Translations under genes and position numbers: made by a program
NCBI RefSeq assembly: GCF_002368415.1
Contig: NZ_AP018290.1
Location: 7,989,717 to 8,053,716 of the forward strand
From: Calothrix sp. NIES-4105
GTDB taxonomy: Bacteria; Cyanobacteriota; Cyanobacteriia; Cyanobacteriales; Nostocaceae
Direction: 5' to 3'
Length of the DNA: 64,000 nt
Shown here: positions 34,466-42,583 of the stretch, in pieces
Layout: every line of letters starts with the position of its first letter
How positions within the stretch are numbered: position 1 is the stretch's first letter
The notes under the pieces: model-generated
What the model was told of the DNA's origin: nothing
The model's input: the letters and a program-made list of their open reading frames with translations, nothing else
Databases searched by the model: none

Positions 34466-34612
34466 TCAGTCAACCCAGTTTTCTACTCGTAGACCTGGAA
34501 CTTGCCTAAAATGACGGGTGTTGCGCGTTACTAATATAGCTCGGTTTGCCAACGAAATACTCGCTATTAGTAAATCGGCTCGTCCTATCTTGCGTAATGC
34601 ATGAGACAGCAC
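34466..34612 (-). pseudogene. C-terminal remnant of a PIN-domain (VapC-type) toxin
   Basis: The reverse strand reads LRKIGRADLLIASISLAN, then RAILVTRNTRHFRQVPGL and RVENWVD before a stop. This is the third acidic motif (ADLLIAS) and the conserved TRN..F tail of PIN-domain ribonucleases. The N-terminal half with the first catalytic Asp is absent. It is a broken toxin gene. Confidence 0.7.
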
Positions 34613-34672
34613 GCAAACGTTCAAATTATTAAACTAATGGTTCATGTCATAAGTTTTGGTTGGTTAGCGTAA

Positions 34673-34805
34673 AATCAAACCCCACCCCCTAGCCCCCTCC
34701 CCGCAACGGAGAGGGGGAACAAGAAACAATTACTACTCTGCATTTTGCTAAAAATCTTACTCCCCTCCCCGCGCTTCGGGGAGGGGTTGGGGGTGGGGTT
34801 TGATT
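34673..34805. repeat. Inverted repeat with 17-bp perfect ends (AATCAAACCCCACCCCC)
   Basis: The left end AATCAAACCCCACCCCC (34673-34689) is exactly reversed at 34789-34805. Inside are CCCTCCCC/GGGGAGGG pairs. This is a widespread kind of cyanobacterial intergenic repeat, about 133 bp long, with no coding capacity. Confidence 0.8.
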
Positions 34806-34846
34806 CCGCAACAACCTCCCAAAATTAATGATATAGACCACTAATT

Positions 34847-35206
34847 GTATTTGATGATGCCACGGAGGAAATAGTTCAATGGATACCAGATTGAAATATC
34901 AAGAATGTATTACTTGAACTTGCTGAATATCGTACATCAATACCGGACAGCTATAATTCGGAAATTTTATTTGATGATGAACGAGGACGTTATCTAGTTT
35001 TAGATATAGGTTGGGACGGTGATAAATATTTACATGCGACACCCATCCATATTGATTTGATTGGTGACAAAGTTTGGGTTCAATATGATGACACAGAGGA
35101 AGGTGTCGCTAACGATTTACTCGCAGCAGGTATTCCTAAAAATAATATTGTACTAGGTTTCCGTCATCAAAAAGTTAGAGAGCATACTGGTTTTGCTACT
35201 AAATAG
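34847..35206 (+). pseudogene. Decayed xisH-xisI copy
   Basis: 34847-34893 encodes the last residues of XisH (TEEIVQWIPD) and overlaps an xisI start at 34879 exactly as in the intact pair at 38938-39680. The xisI copy then loses frame around 34895-34915, where a deletion removed the IIKKI region. It resumes as LAEYRTSIPDSYNSE and runs to the normal C-terminus (VREHTGFATK). It is a paralogous, degraded second copy of the pair. Confidence 0.85.
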
Positions 35207-35285
35207 TTTATATAAAGGTAGAACGGCATGTTTTGCTTTAAGTTTTCCGCGCGTGCCATTCGCTAACTCAAAAGTGAATATTTTC

Positions 35286-35915
35286 TCATATCCACTTTTT
35301 AAATGCTTTCAACGCACTGCTTCTCCCTTCAAGTCTACTTTGTTCGGCAAATCTAGGAATTATTTCTAATATTGGTAAGTTGGGAAAAGTCGGACTAATA
35401 TCAGATTTAACATACTCACCATTTTGATAAATATCTATTTGAAGGTTCCCGTTATCGTAACGCCATAATTCTGGGACTCCAAGTTGCTTGTAAGCATCCA
35501 ACTGAGTTTTAGAAGTTACATCAACTTGAATTGCCAAGTCGGGTGGTGGGTCAATTGTAAGGTCGATACGTTCTTTACCAACCATCTGAGCATAATTTTG
35601 GATGTAGAAAGAATCATCTGGTTCTATACCCTGAGCCATATCTTGCCGTTTAAATGTCGATCACCCAAATGGCTCGCAATCAATTTCCAGTTCATCAAGT
35701 AAGATTTTTACTAAGTCTCCGCTCAGGACTTTTGCTTTTTCGTGCTTTGGTAACGGCATCCTAATTTCTAAAGTACCCTGACTATATGCCAAACGCGCGG
35801 CTCGATGGTCGCCAAGTTCTTCTAAAATCGCTTCAAATTCCTGCCAATTGACATCGTGTAATATTACCCGGTGTCCAGGCGGTACACTTAATTGTCGTAA
35901 TTGAAGTGTTACCAT
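35286..35915 (-). pseudogene. Uma2 (DUF820) family gene split by one in-frame stop
   Basis: Two adjoining frames on the same strand and in the same phase make one Uma2 protein. The N-terminal piece (35661-35915) ends LEIDCEPFG; a TGA follows; then STFKRQDMAQGIEPDD continues into PPPDLAIQVDVTSKTQLDAY and the C-terminal Trp-containing VPELWRYDNG. The family has a PD-(D/E)xK-like nuclease fold. The full length would be 209 codons. One nonsense mutation (or a sequencing error) breaks it. Confidence 0.8.
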
Positions 35916-36088
35916 TTTAATTATATTTTAGATTTAATTAAGTAGCTCTATTATTACATATAATCCAATATAAGCTTTAATTTTAGGTGATATCAGTTTT
36001 ACGGTTCGTCCAATCTTACATAATTTAGAGACTACATGTAAACGGTTTATAATAGGGTATAATAAAATTTTAAGCGAAGTTATGATAT

Positions 36089-36328
36089 ATGTTAAAAAAG
36101 ACAGTTACTATAGATGATTCTGTATCGATTCGCTTACCAGAAGAAATAGTTAAAGCCTTGGGCTTAAATCCTGGTAGTGAAGTAGAGTTAGAAGTAGTCG
36201 GCAATACTTTGGTTATCCGCCCAGAAACAGAAATAAAGCGCTCTACACAATTTCTAGAAACATTTCAGTCTGTCCTAGAGAAAAGAAAGTCAGCATATGA
36301 GGAATTGGCAAAAGGAGAATCATCATAA
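36089..36328 (+). CDS. AbrB/MazE-type antitoxin
   Basis: Protein of 79 residues with a swapped-hairpin AbrB DNA-binding domain at its N-terminus (TIDDSVSIRLPEEIVKALGLNPGSEVELEVVGNTLVIRP) and an acidic/helical C-terminal tail for toxin binding. The downstream doc-like gene begins 2 bp after its stop, so it is the antitoxin of that pair. The doc reading frame is broken, so the antitoxin may now be orphaned. Confidence 0.85.
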   Translation: MLKKTVTIDDSVSIRLPEEIVKALGLNPGSEVELEVVGNTLVIRPETEIKRSTQFLETFQSVLEKRKSAYEELAKGESS

Positions 36329-36330
36329 AA

Positions 36331-36736
36331 ATGAATTTTCCAGATAAATCTGATGTGATAGCAGTTCATGCTCAATTAATAGCTGTTACAGGAGGTAGTC
36401 AAGGACTACGAGACGAAGGCGCTCTGGAATCAGCACTTGCGGCGCCATTAAATAGACTATATTATTCACTGTGCAAGTTTAATTACTTGTGCAGCGACTT
36501 ATGCTTTCCACCTTACTCAAGCTCATGCATTCATTGGTGGAAATAAAAGAATAGCCGCTGCTATTACAGAAACTTTTTTAGAAACGAATGGGGCACAACT
36601 AAACATGAGTAACGAAGAAATCGTCACTCTATTTTTAGATATTGCTGCCGGACGTATGAGCCGCGATGATATAGAAATTTTATTTTCCTGGTATATTGCG
36701 CTCTTTAATATAATTTATTTATTCAAATTCAGATAA
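36331..36736 (+). pseudogene. Doc (Fic-fold) toxin gene with frameshift
   Basis: The first frame begins MNFPDKSDVIAVHAQLIAV and continues through GGSQGLRDEGALESALAAPLNRLYYSL. At about 36475-36490 the phase shifts. The second frame continues as LITCAATYAFHLTQ with the Fic/Doc motif HAFIGGNKR, then LNMSNEEIVTLFLDIAAGRMS. Joined, they give a normal Doc toxin, which inactivates EF-Tu by phosphorylation in the P1 prototype. The single indel inactivates it. Confidence 0.8.
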
Positions 36737-36738
36737 AA

Positions 36739-36960
36739 ATGATGGCAGAGAAAATTTCGACACTCCAACAAGCACTCGATGTTGTGGAAGCACTCGAACC
36801 ACAAGAACAGGCAATACTTGTCGATATTATTAGCAAACGTTTAAGTCAACAGCAAAGTACGGAGTTGTTAAAGGAAGTTACACAAGCTAGACAGGATTAC
36901 CAACAAGGTAATATAAAACGTGGGTCTGTTGCTGATTTGATGGCAAAGTTAGATGAGTGA
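36739..36960 (+). CDS. Small antitoxin-like protein, probably orphan
   Basis: Helical, charged protein of 73 residues (KISTLQQALDVVEALEPQEQ, then VDIISKRLSQQQ) and a C-terminal NIKRGSVADLMAKLDE. It looks like the cyanobacterial antitoxins found directly upstream of RelE/ParE-like toxins. The expected toxin would begin at the ATGAGTGA overlap (36954), but that frame ends after 12 codons where a repeated segment (36973 onward) begins. Recombination probably replaced the toxin. Confidence 0.6.
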   Translation: MMAEKISTLQQALDVVEALEPQEQAILVDIISKRLSQQQSTELLKEVTQARQDYQQGNIKRGSVADLMAKLDE

Positions 36961-36972
36961 AAAATTTAGACC

Positions 36973-37172
36973 AAATACAGCTAGAGAGTGAACACCTAAA
37001 CTTTTAAAATTTGCTTTTAGGCTGACTAATATATCGATTACTTGGTCGCGCGGCATAAAGTTTATCGATAGTCTTACACGCTTTGTCAATCTTATTACAA
37101 TCAATAAAGGAGAACGTGGCGCCTATAGTGGCACATATTAGAAACCGACGAGTCCCAAGTGTAATTTTAACG
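36973..37172. repeat. Dispersed ~200-bp repeat, copy A
   Basis: From AAATACAGCTAGAGAGTGAACAC to CAAGTGTAATTTTAACG this stretch matches 38004-38205 and 39992-40190 at most positions. Its end corresponds to the last ~10 codons of mazF on the reverse strand, now out of frame. It marks a recombination junction where a toxin gene was lost. Confidence 0.8.
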
Positions 37173-37245
37173 AGGTTAGCTGAAAAATGATTGTGAGACA
37201 AAATAGCCCATAAGTAATGTCATATAAACAAATAGTTCAAGTATT

Positions 37246-37656
37246 TTAGCTAGATAAACGCCAATTCTCGATCTGCAAATTCGGCACTCTCTGAAATTCA
37301 CGAACATTAGATGTTACAATTATGTGATTATGAGCTAGCGCCGTTGCTGCAATTAGTACATCATAAGCACCGATAGGAGTACCTGCTGTTTTTAAGGTAC
37401 TTCTAATTTGAGCAGCTATTTTAGCTTCTTCCATGCCAAAATCTAAAATTGTAATTGAATTTAAGAATGTTTCAATCAAGGATTGAATTTTGATAGCGCG
37501 TTGAGGATTAATTGCTAATCCATATTTCAACTCCATCGCTGTTAATGATGAAATAAATATATCACCAGGAGCGCTAGACTTTAATCGCTTGAGTGTATTT
37601 TCTTCCCCTTTAACAAAATCACTAACTACGCAGGTGTCAAGTAAGTAACCCATCAT
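37246..37656 (-). CDS. vapC: VapC-type PIN-domain ribonuclease toxin
   Basis: PIN-domain toxin of 136 residues (or 135 if the second Met is used). Conserved acidic residues are visible: Asp in YLLDTCVVSDF, Glu in LTAMELKYGLA, Asp in GAYDVLIAATAL, and the C-terminal TSNVREFQRVPNL. Such toxins cut tRNA or rRNA. The start overlaps the antitoxin stop (TAATG), indicating coupled translation. Confidence 0.9.
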   Translation of the reverse strand: MMGYLLDTCVVSDFVKGEENTLKRLKSSAPGDIFISSLTAMELKYGLAINPQRAIKIQSLIETFLNSITILDFGMEEAKIAAQIRSTLKTAGTPIGAYDVLIAATALAHNHIIVTSNVREFQRVPNLQIENWRLSS

Positions 37657-37871
37657 TAAAGCTCTATTTCGTTGGGTGGTAACAGTTCGTCTCGGTAAGA
37701 CTCAAAAATGATACTATCGCTTATACCTTGATGTTGCATAATAAGTTCTGACCAAGTTGTAGGCTTAGTTTCTAAAAAAGTAACAAACACCCGACTTTCT
37801 TTAACACCTTGTGGGATCTCAGCCAGTTCAATTTTGCCGTCTTTATAAATTCCTTCAATAGTTTGCAGCAT
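37656..37871 (-). CDS. Antitoxin partner of VapC
   Basis: Protein of 71 residues beginning MLQTIEGIYKDGKIELAEIP with an acidic C-terminus (IFESYRDELLPPNEIEL). The N-terminal pattern is that of a small beta-hairpin antitoxin common before PIN toxins in cyanobacteria. The stop codon overlaps the vapC start by one base. A truncated duplicate of its first ~17 codons lies at 39811-39859. Confidence 0.8.
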   Translation of the reverse strand: MLQTIEGIYKDGKIELAEIPQGVKESRVFVTFLETKPTTWSELIMQHQGISDSIIFESYRDELLPPNEIEL

Positions 37872-38165
37872 TATTGTTTAACTCCTGTCTAAATTGTAGG
37901 CTTATTATATTTTAGGCGATTTAACAATATGTCCAAATAAAATTTTATATTCACGTAGTGGTCAAAAGTTACCTGTAAGTGTCTTATCGCTAGTAACAGA
38001 AGCAAATACAGCTAGAGAATAAACACAATCGCTATTCAAATTTGCTTTCAAGCTGACTAATATATCGATTACTTGACCGCACGGCATAAAATTTATCGAT
38101 CTTACGCACTTCGTCAATTTTATCACAATTTATAAGGCAGAATGTGGCGCCACAAGTCGCGCATA

Positions 38166-38507
38166 TTATAAACCTAGTCCCAAATGTAGTTTTAACGCAG
38201 CATCAATTAAAACCATCAACTCTTCGCTTAAACTACCCACAAAATCGCTAGTTATACGTTCTCTAGAAATTGTTCGCACTTGTTGTGCTTGTACTTTAGA
38301 TGGTTTAGATAAATTGCTATCCTCTGGCATAATCAAAACTTCAAATGGATAAACGCGCGTTACGTTGGAAGTAAGCGGCAATATCGTTACTGTGGTGGAA
38401 GTACGATTATTTGCATTATTGCTTACTATCAAGACCGGACGACGTTTACCCATTTCTGAACCCACCACAGGACTAAGGTCGGCGTAAAAAATATCACCAC
38501 GTTTCAT
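38166..38507 (-). CDS. mazF: MazF/PemK-type endoribonuclease toxin
   Basis: Protein of 113 residues: MKRGDIFYADLSPVVGSEMGKRRPVLIVSNN is the conserved N-terminus of MazF mRNA interferases, followed by TTVTILPLTSNVTRVYPFEV and the C-terminal ISRERITSDFVGSLSEELM. Its start overlaps the antitoxin gene by 14 bp. It is the intact one of two copies. Confidence 0.92.
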   Translation of the reverse strand: MKRGDIFYADLSPVVGSEMGKRRPVLIVSNNANNRTSTTVTILPLTSNVTRVYPFEVLIMPEDSNLSKPSKVQAQQVRTISRERITSDFVGSLSEELMVLIDAALKLHLGLGL

Positions 38508-38718
38508 CTGCTAACCCATCCGCGACTGTCACATCCCAAGCACTGTCAACCTCAGCAGAAGCTAGTCTTAATCGCTCTTCTAGTTCCCGGTTTCGCAGTA
38601 ACTCCAATGCTTCCTCAATTACTTGAGAACGGGACTTACATCCTTTGCTCAGTTTATAGTTTTCAATAAACTCTACTAAAGATGGTGGCAAGGATATAGA
38701 TAATTTCTCTACGTTCAT
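38494..38718 (-). CDS. mazE: Ribbon-helix-helix antitoxin of MazF
   Basis: Protein of 74 residues with an RHH domain (EKLSISLPPSLVEFIENYKLSKG, then SRSQVIEEALELLRNRE) for operator binding and an acidic C-terminus (DSAWDVTVADGLADETW) that would thread along MazF. An inverted repeat immediately upstream is the likely operator. Confidence 0.9.
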   Translation of the reverse strand: MNVEKLSISLPPSLVEFIENYKLSKGCKSRSQVIEEALELLRNRELEERLRLASAEVDSAWDVTVADGLADETW

Positions 38719-38720
38719 AT

Positions 38721-38760
38721 TCCTACTATTGGTAGTAAAACTTTTCCTACCAACATAGTA
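38721..38760. promoter_or_regulatory. Probable mazEF operator (inverted repeat)
   Basis: CTACTATTGGTAG and CTACCAACATAGTAG face each other directly upstream of mazE. The second copy at 40714-40753 keeps TTGGTAG and CTACCAA but has drifted outside them, which fits selection on the core TTGGTAG half-site. Binding by the RHH antitoxin is an inference. Confidence 0.55.
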
Positions 38761-38937
38761 GCTTAGTTTTTGACCCTGAAGTCAAAATAGGTTAGCTAGT
38801 ATATCAACTTCAGCTTAAGAATTGGAAGCTTATCTACTACGGCACTATGCTATTCTCCTACAGTGAGGTTAGCCAAGCGACCTTAACGTAGTACAACTGA
38901 AGATAAATGTATATAATAATGAATATTTGAAACCCAT

Positions 38938-39357
38938 ATGCCAAGAAAAGATATCTACCATGATACAGTCAAAGTAGCTTTACAAAAAGCAGGCTGGACA
39001 GTTACCCGTGAGCAGTTTCCTCTTAAAATAGGTAATAAGCGTTTATCTATTGATTTAGGAGCAGAACGTTTAATTAGTGTGGAAAGAGGAATTAAAAAAA
39101 TTCTGGTTGAAGTCAAGAGTTTTGTTGGTGAATCAGATGTTAAAGATTTAGAGCAAGCTCTAGGGCAATATGTTTTATATCGTCAAGTTTTAAATGAGAT
39201 GGGTGATAATAGAGAATTATACCTAGCCGTAACTGCAACAATTTTTAATAGTGTATTTAATATAGAGTTAGGACAAGTACTATTAAGGAATAAAATTATC
39301 AAATTAGTTGTATTCGATGACATAACGGAGGAAATAGTTCAATGGATACCAGATTGA
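38938..39357 (+). CDS. xisH: XisH family protein (fdxN element excision controlling factor-like)
   Basis: Protein of 139 residues with a PD-(D/E)xK-like nuclease core: IDLGAERLISVERGIKKILVEVKSF supplies Asp and the ExK. The N-terminus MPRKDIYHDTVKVALQKAGW is typical of XisH. In Anabaena XisH and XisI are required for excision of the fdxN element during heterocyst development, but the pair is widely multiplied in cyanobacteria outside that element. It overlaps xisI by 16 bp. Confidence 0.92.
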   Translation: MPRKDIYHDTVKVALQKAGWTVTREQFPLKIGNKRLSIDLGAERLISVERGIKKILVEVKSFVGESDVKDLEQALGQYVLYRQVLNEMGDNRELYLAVTATIFNSVFNIELGQVLLRNKIIKLVVFDDITEEIVQWIPD

Positions 39358-39680
39358 AGTACCAAGAAATAATCAAAAAAATATTAATAGAAAACGCCGA
39401 ATATCGCGCATCAATACCAGATTGCTATGATTCTCAAGTTTTATTTGACGATGAGCGAGGGCGTTATTTAGTTTTAGATATTGGTTGGGATAAAGATAGT
39501 TACTTACACACCACTCCTATACATATTGATTTAATTGGTAATAAAGTTTGGATTCAATATGATGATACGGAGGAAGGTGTTGCTAATGATTTACTAGCAG
39601 CAGGAATTCCAAAAAACGATATTGTACTTGGTTTCCGCAATCCTAGAGTCAGGGAATATACAGGTTTTGCAACGAAATAG
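39342..39680 (+). CDS. xisI: XisI family protein
   Basis: Protein of 112 residues (LKYQEIIKKILIENAEYRASIP, LVLDIGWDKDSYLHTTPIHI, GIPKNDIVLGFRNPRVREYTG). It is the obligate partner of XisH, probably binding it. The overlapping start inside xisH argues for fixed stoichiometry. No recombinase gene (xisF) is present here, so a role in excision cannot be deduced; an addiction- or defence-like role is equally possible. Confidence 0.92.
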   Translation: MDTRLKYQEIIKKILIENAEYRASIPDCYDSQVLFDDERGRYLVLDIGWDKDSYLHTTPIHIDLIGNKVWIQYDDTEEGVANDLLAAGIPKNDIVLGFRNPRVREYTGFATK

Positions 39681-40159
39681 TGTTTAGTATAAGTATTGTG
39701 TGGCGCCCTTCAAAATGGAAGGGTGAAAAATTATTCAAACAAGCTTTTCAAGCAGACAAGACACTAACTATGTTTATCTTATGCACTCTTTAACAAGTTT
39801 ACTAGAGTAGCCAGTTCAATTTTGCCGTCTTTATAAATTCCTTCAATGGTTTGTAGCATTATTGTTAAACTCCTGTCTAAATTGCAGGCTTATTATATTT
39901 TAGGCTATTAACCAATATCTCTAAGTAAAATTTTATATTTATGTATTAGTCAAAAGTTACCTGTAACTGCATCATTGCTAGCAACAGAACTAAATACAGC
40001 TAGAGAATAAACACAATCGCTATTCAAATTTGCTTTTATGCTGACTAAACATATCGAGTACTTAATCGCGCGGCATAAAGTTTATCGATAATCATATGCG
40101 CTTTGTCAATGTTACCACAATTTATAAGGGAGAAGCGGCGCCACAAGTCGCGCATATTA

Positions 40160-40500
40160 TAAACCTAGTTCCAAGTGTAATTTTAACGCGGCATCAATTA
40201 AAACCATCAATTCTTCACTTAAACTACCCACAACATCGCTGGTTATACGTTATGCAAGAAATTGTTCGCACTTGTTGTGCTTGTGATGAGCGATGGTCTA
40301 GATAAATTGCTATCTTCTGGGGTAATCAAAATTTCAAATGGATAAACGCGCGTTACGTTGGAAGTAAGCGGCAAAATAGTTACTGTGGTGGAAGTACGAT
40401 TATTCGCATTATTGCTTACTATCAAGACTGGACGACGTTTACCCATTTCTGAACCCACTGCAGGACTCAGGTCGGCGTAAAAAATATCACCACGTTTCAT
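40160..40500 (-). pseudogene. mazF copy 2, frameshifted
   Basis: The first ~70 codons match the intact MazF (MKRGDIFYADLSPAVGSEMG ... PEDSNLSRPS) and then lose frame around 40240-40295, where single-base insertions relative to copy B are visible. The frame stops at 40243. The homologous 3' part persists to ~40160 out of phase. Confidence 0.85.
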
Positions 40501-40711
40501 CTGCTAACCCATCCGCGACTGTCACATCCCAAGCACTGTCAACCTCAGCAGAAGCTAGTCTATAAGCTTCTTCTAGTTCCCGGTTTCGCAGTAACTCCAA
40601 TGCTTCCTCAATTACTTGAGAACGAGATTTACATCCTTTGTTCAGTTTATAGTTTTCAATAAACTCCACTAAGGATGGTGGCAAGGAGATAGATAATTTC
40701 TCTACATTCAT
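40487..40711 (-). CDS. MazE-like RHH antitoxin, copy 2
   Basis: 74 residues, differing from the first copy at only a few positions (for example KLNKGCKS, EEAYRLASAEVD). The reading frame and operator core are intact although the partner toxin is broken. An antitoxin kept without its toxin could neutralise the MazF encoded 2 kb away. Confidence 0.85.
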   Translation of the reverse strand: MNVEKLSISLPPSLVEFIENYKLNKGCKSRSQVIEEALELLRNRELEEAYRLASAEVDSAWDVTVADGLADETW

Positions 40712-40753
40712 ATTCTTACCATTGGTAGTAAAACTCTTCCTACCAATATATTA

Positions 40754-41172
40754 GCTTAGTTTTTGACCCTGAAGCCAAAATGCTTTAGGTCAAAAATGAT
40801 GATGTGCGAAGCTGTTCATATCAGCATTCGCGGCATAAAAACTCAGCTTCTCCCTAGAAAATCAGATACAAAGTAGCTAAATATACATTCATAGGCAGTA
40901 ATATAACTGAAATTTTCTAAATTGTGTTGCTTATGTCTTTAAATTGGGAATCTTGAAATTAGAGCAACTTTTTTAAATTAGAGTTTGCTAACCATGACAC
41001 AGCAGAATGGTTTGGAGCTTGTGAACCAGAGTAATGCTGTAGTACATAAATATATCCTGTTATATATTTTTTCATGGTTATAATCGACACAATTATTTTT
41101 AGGTATTTAAGTTTTTCTCTTAATGCCTGAAATCTAATGTACTTATATTTCAATTATATATTAGGGTTTAAA
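40754..41172. other. Intergenic region before the restriction-like gene
   Basis: About 400 bp, AT-rich, with no gene. The left part is the tail of the direct repeat. CTCTTAATGCC...AGGTATTTAAG-like sequence precedes the next start, and no distinct operator was recognised. Confidence 0.35.
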
Positions 41173-42372
41173 ATGGGATTCACAGAAGATATAGCTAAGT
41201 TGTCAGAAAGAGTCCGTAATAGAGCGGAGCAGGTTGTAGGAGAAGAAGCGACAAAAATGGCGCTCATCGTACCTTTTTTAAGCACTCTTGGTTACGATGT
41301 TTATGACCCAAGCGAAGTAAAGCCTGAATATATAGCAGATTTTGCTATTAGAAAGGCAGGACAATTTGAGAAGGTTGATTATGCAATAGCCATTAACGGT
41401 AGTATTGTAATGCTTGTAGAGGCAAAAGCTCGCGGACAAAAAGCAGAAGCTCATGATGGTCAACTTAGTCGTTATTTCAATGGTCTTATAACTACTAAGG
41501 TTGCTATAGTAACCAATGGTATCGAGTACCGCTTTTTTACAGACTTGCGTGACAAAAATGTCATGGACAAGGAGCCATTTTTTACTTTTAGTATTCTTGA
41601 GTACGATGATAAAGATATAGAGAATTTGAAGTTATTCCATAGGGATAATTTTGATGTAGCATCGATTAATCAGTATGCAGAAGAAATGGTTTACGTTAAA
41701 GGAATGACTCAGTTAGTTGGTCATCTTTTACGTTCCCCATCTGAAGAATTTATTCGTTTCTTAGTCGCTGAACTAGGTAAGGTGGCGCCTAACTATCAGA
41801 TTCAAGGTAAAATTACCAATAAAGTGATTGAAAAGTTTAAACCTATTGTTAAAAAATCTATTCAAGGCAGTTTAGTCGAATTGATGACACGCTCATTAAG
41901 TCAAGAAATTATTCAACTGAGCGAAGTTGCTAACACAGAAGAAGCTGAGGAGTTAGACGCTTTAGAAACGAATGATACTAAAGTTACCGAAGAATCGAAA
42001 ATTATAACGACAGAAGAAGAACTAAGAGCTTTTGATAAAATTAGGAGTATTGTGACCACCTCCAAAAATTATCACCATGATGTGTACTATAAAGATACCG
42101 AGTCTTATTTTAGTGTTCATCTTGGTAAAGCTAATTGGTGGTTCCTTCGTTTCTACTTATCTTCTTCTAAGAAAACATTTATCGCTCGATTAAGCCCAGA
42201 AGAAGCAAAATATATAGCACCAGAATTTACAATTCAAGAAGTGCCTTATTCAGCATCAGAAGTTACATCGAAAATTACTATTGCTTCTGTAGACGACTTG
42301 GATAAATTATCACAAGTTATCATTAAAGCTTATGAAGCAGAAGCTTCTAAACACTCACTTCAGAAAGTGTAA
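41173..42372 (+). CDS. Type I restriction enzyme R-like N-terminal domain protein (stand-alone)
   Basis: The ATG at 41173 (MGFTEDIAKLSERVRNRAEQV) gives 399 residues; an upstream ATG at 41137 adds 12 improbable residues. Residues ~45-120 carry an HsdR-N-type PD-(D/E)xK core: EKVDYAIAINGSIVMLVEAKARG (Asp...Glu-x-Lys). The C-terminal ~120 residues form another domain (YKDTESYFSVHLGKANWWFLRFYL). The helicase of true HsdR is missing and no hsdM/hsdS genes are near. A nuclease role in defence is plausible but unproven. Confidence 0.8.
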   Translation: MGFTEDIAKLSERVRNRAEQVVGEEATKMALIVPFLSTLGYDVYDPSEVKPEYIADFAIRKAGQFEKVDYAIAINGSIVMLVEAKARGQKAEAHDGQLSRYFNGLITTKVAIVTNGIEYRFFTDLRDKNVMDKEPFFTFSILEYDDKDIENLKLFHRDNFDVASINQYAEEMVYVKGMTQLVGHLLRSPSEEFIRFLVAELGKVAPNYQIQGKITNKVIEKFKPIVKKSIQGSLVELMTRSLSQEIIQLSEVANTEEAEELDALETNDTKVTEESKIITTEEELRAFDKIRSIVTTSKNYHHDVYYKDTESYFSVHLGKANWWFLRFYLSSSKKTFIARLSPEEAKYIAPEFTIQEVPYSASEVTSKITIASVDDLDKLSQVIIKAYEAEASKHSLQKV

Positions 42373-42399
42373 ACAGGATGTTGGGTTACAGCAGGTTGA

Positions 42400-42525
42400 T
42401 AGACGCGGCTAGGTTAGAAGTAAGTAGTAAAATCGTTACCGTAGTAGAAGTACGATTATTTTGTGTTATTGCTTACTATTACTACTAAACCGTGTTTATC
42501 CATCTCTGAACCCACTGTAGTAGCG
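42400..42525 (-). pseudogene. Fragment of a third mazF copy
   Basis: TTGGTTAGAAGTAAG-like sequence followed by AAAATCGTTACCGTAG, GAAGTACGATTATT and ATCTCTGAACCCACTG aligns with the first half of the mazF genes (for example 38355-38470) with many differences and indels. There is no open frame. It confirms repeated duplication and decay of mazF here. Confidence 0.65.
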
Positions 42526-42583
42526 TGTCTAATCTAAAATGTCGGGTAGAAGTACGACTAATAATTAGTACTATAAATATAAA

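Larger units (their letters stand above)
37818..38760. repeat. ~0.95-kb direct repeat, copy B (carries intact mazEF)
   Basis: The segment from the start of the vapB-like gene through intergenic DNA, mazF, mazE and its promoter is repeated in the same orientation at 39811-40770, with many point differences and a few indels. Copy B holds the intact mazF. The xisHI pair sits between the two copies. Confidence 0.88.
39811..40770. repeat. ~0.95-kb direct repeat, copy C (carries broken mazF)
   Basis: Second copy of 37818-38760. It starts inside the vapB-like gene (the reverse-strand MLQTIEGIYKDGKIELA survives, ATG at 39859), continues through the 200-bp repeat, a frameshifted mazF, an intact mazE and the promoter. 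The left breakpoint is sharp at about 39811. Confidence 0.88.
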
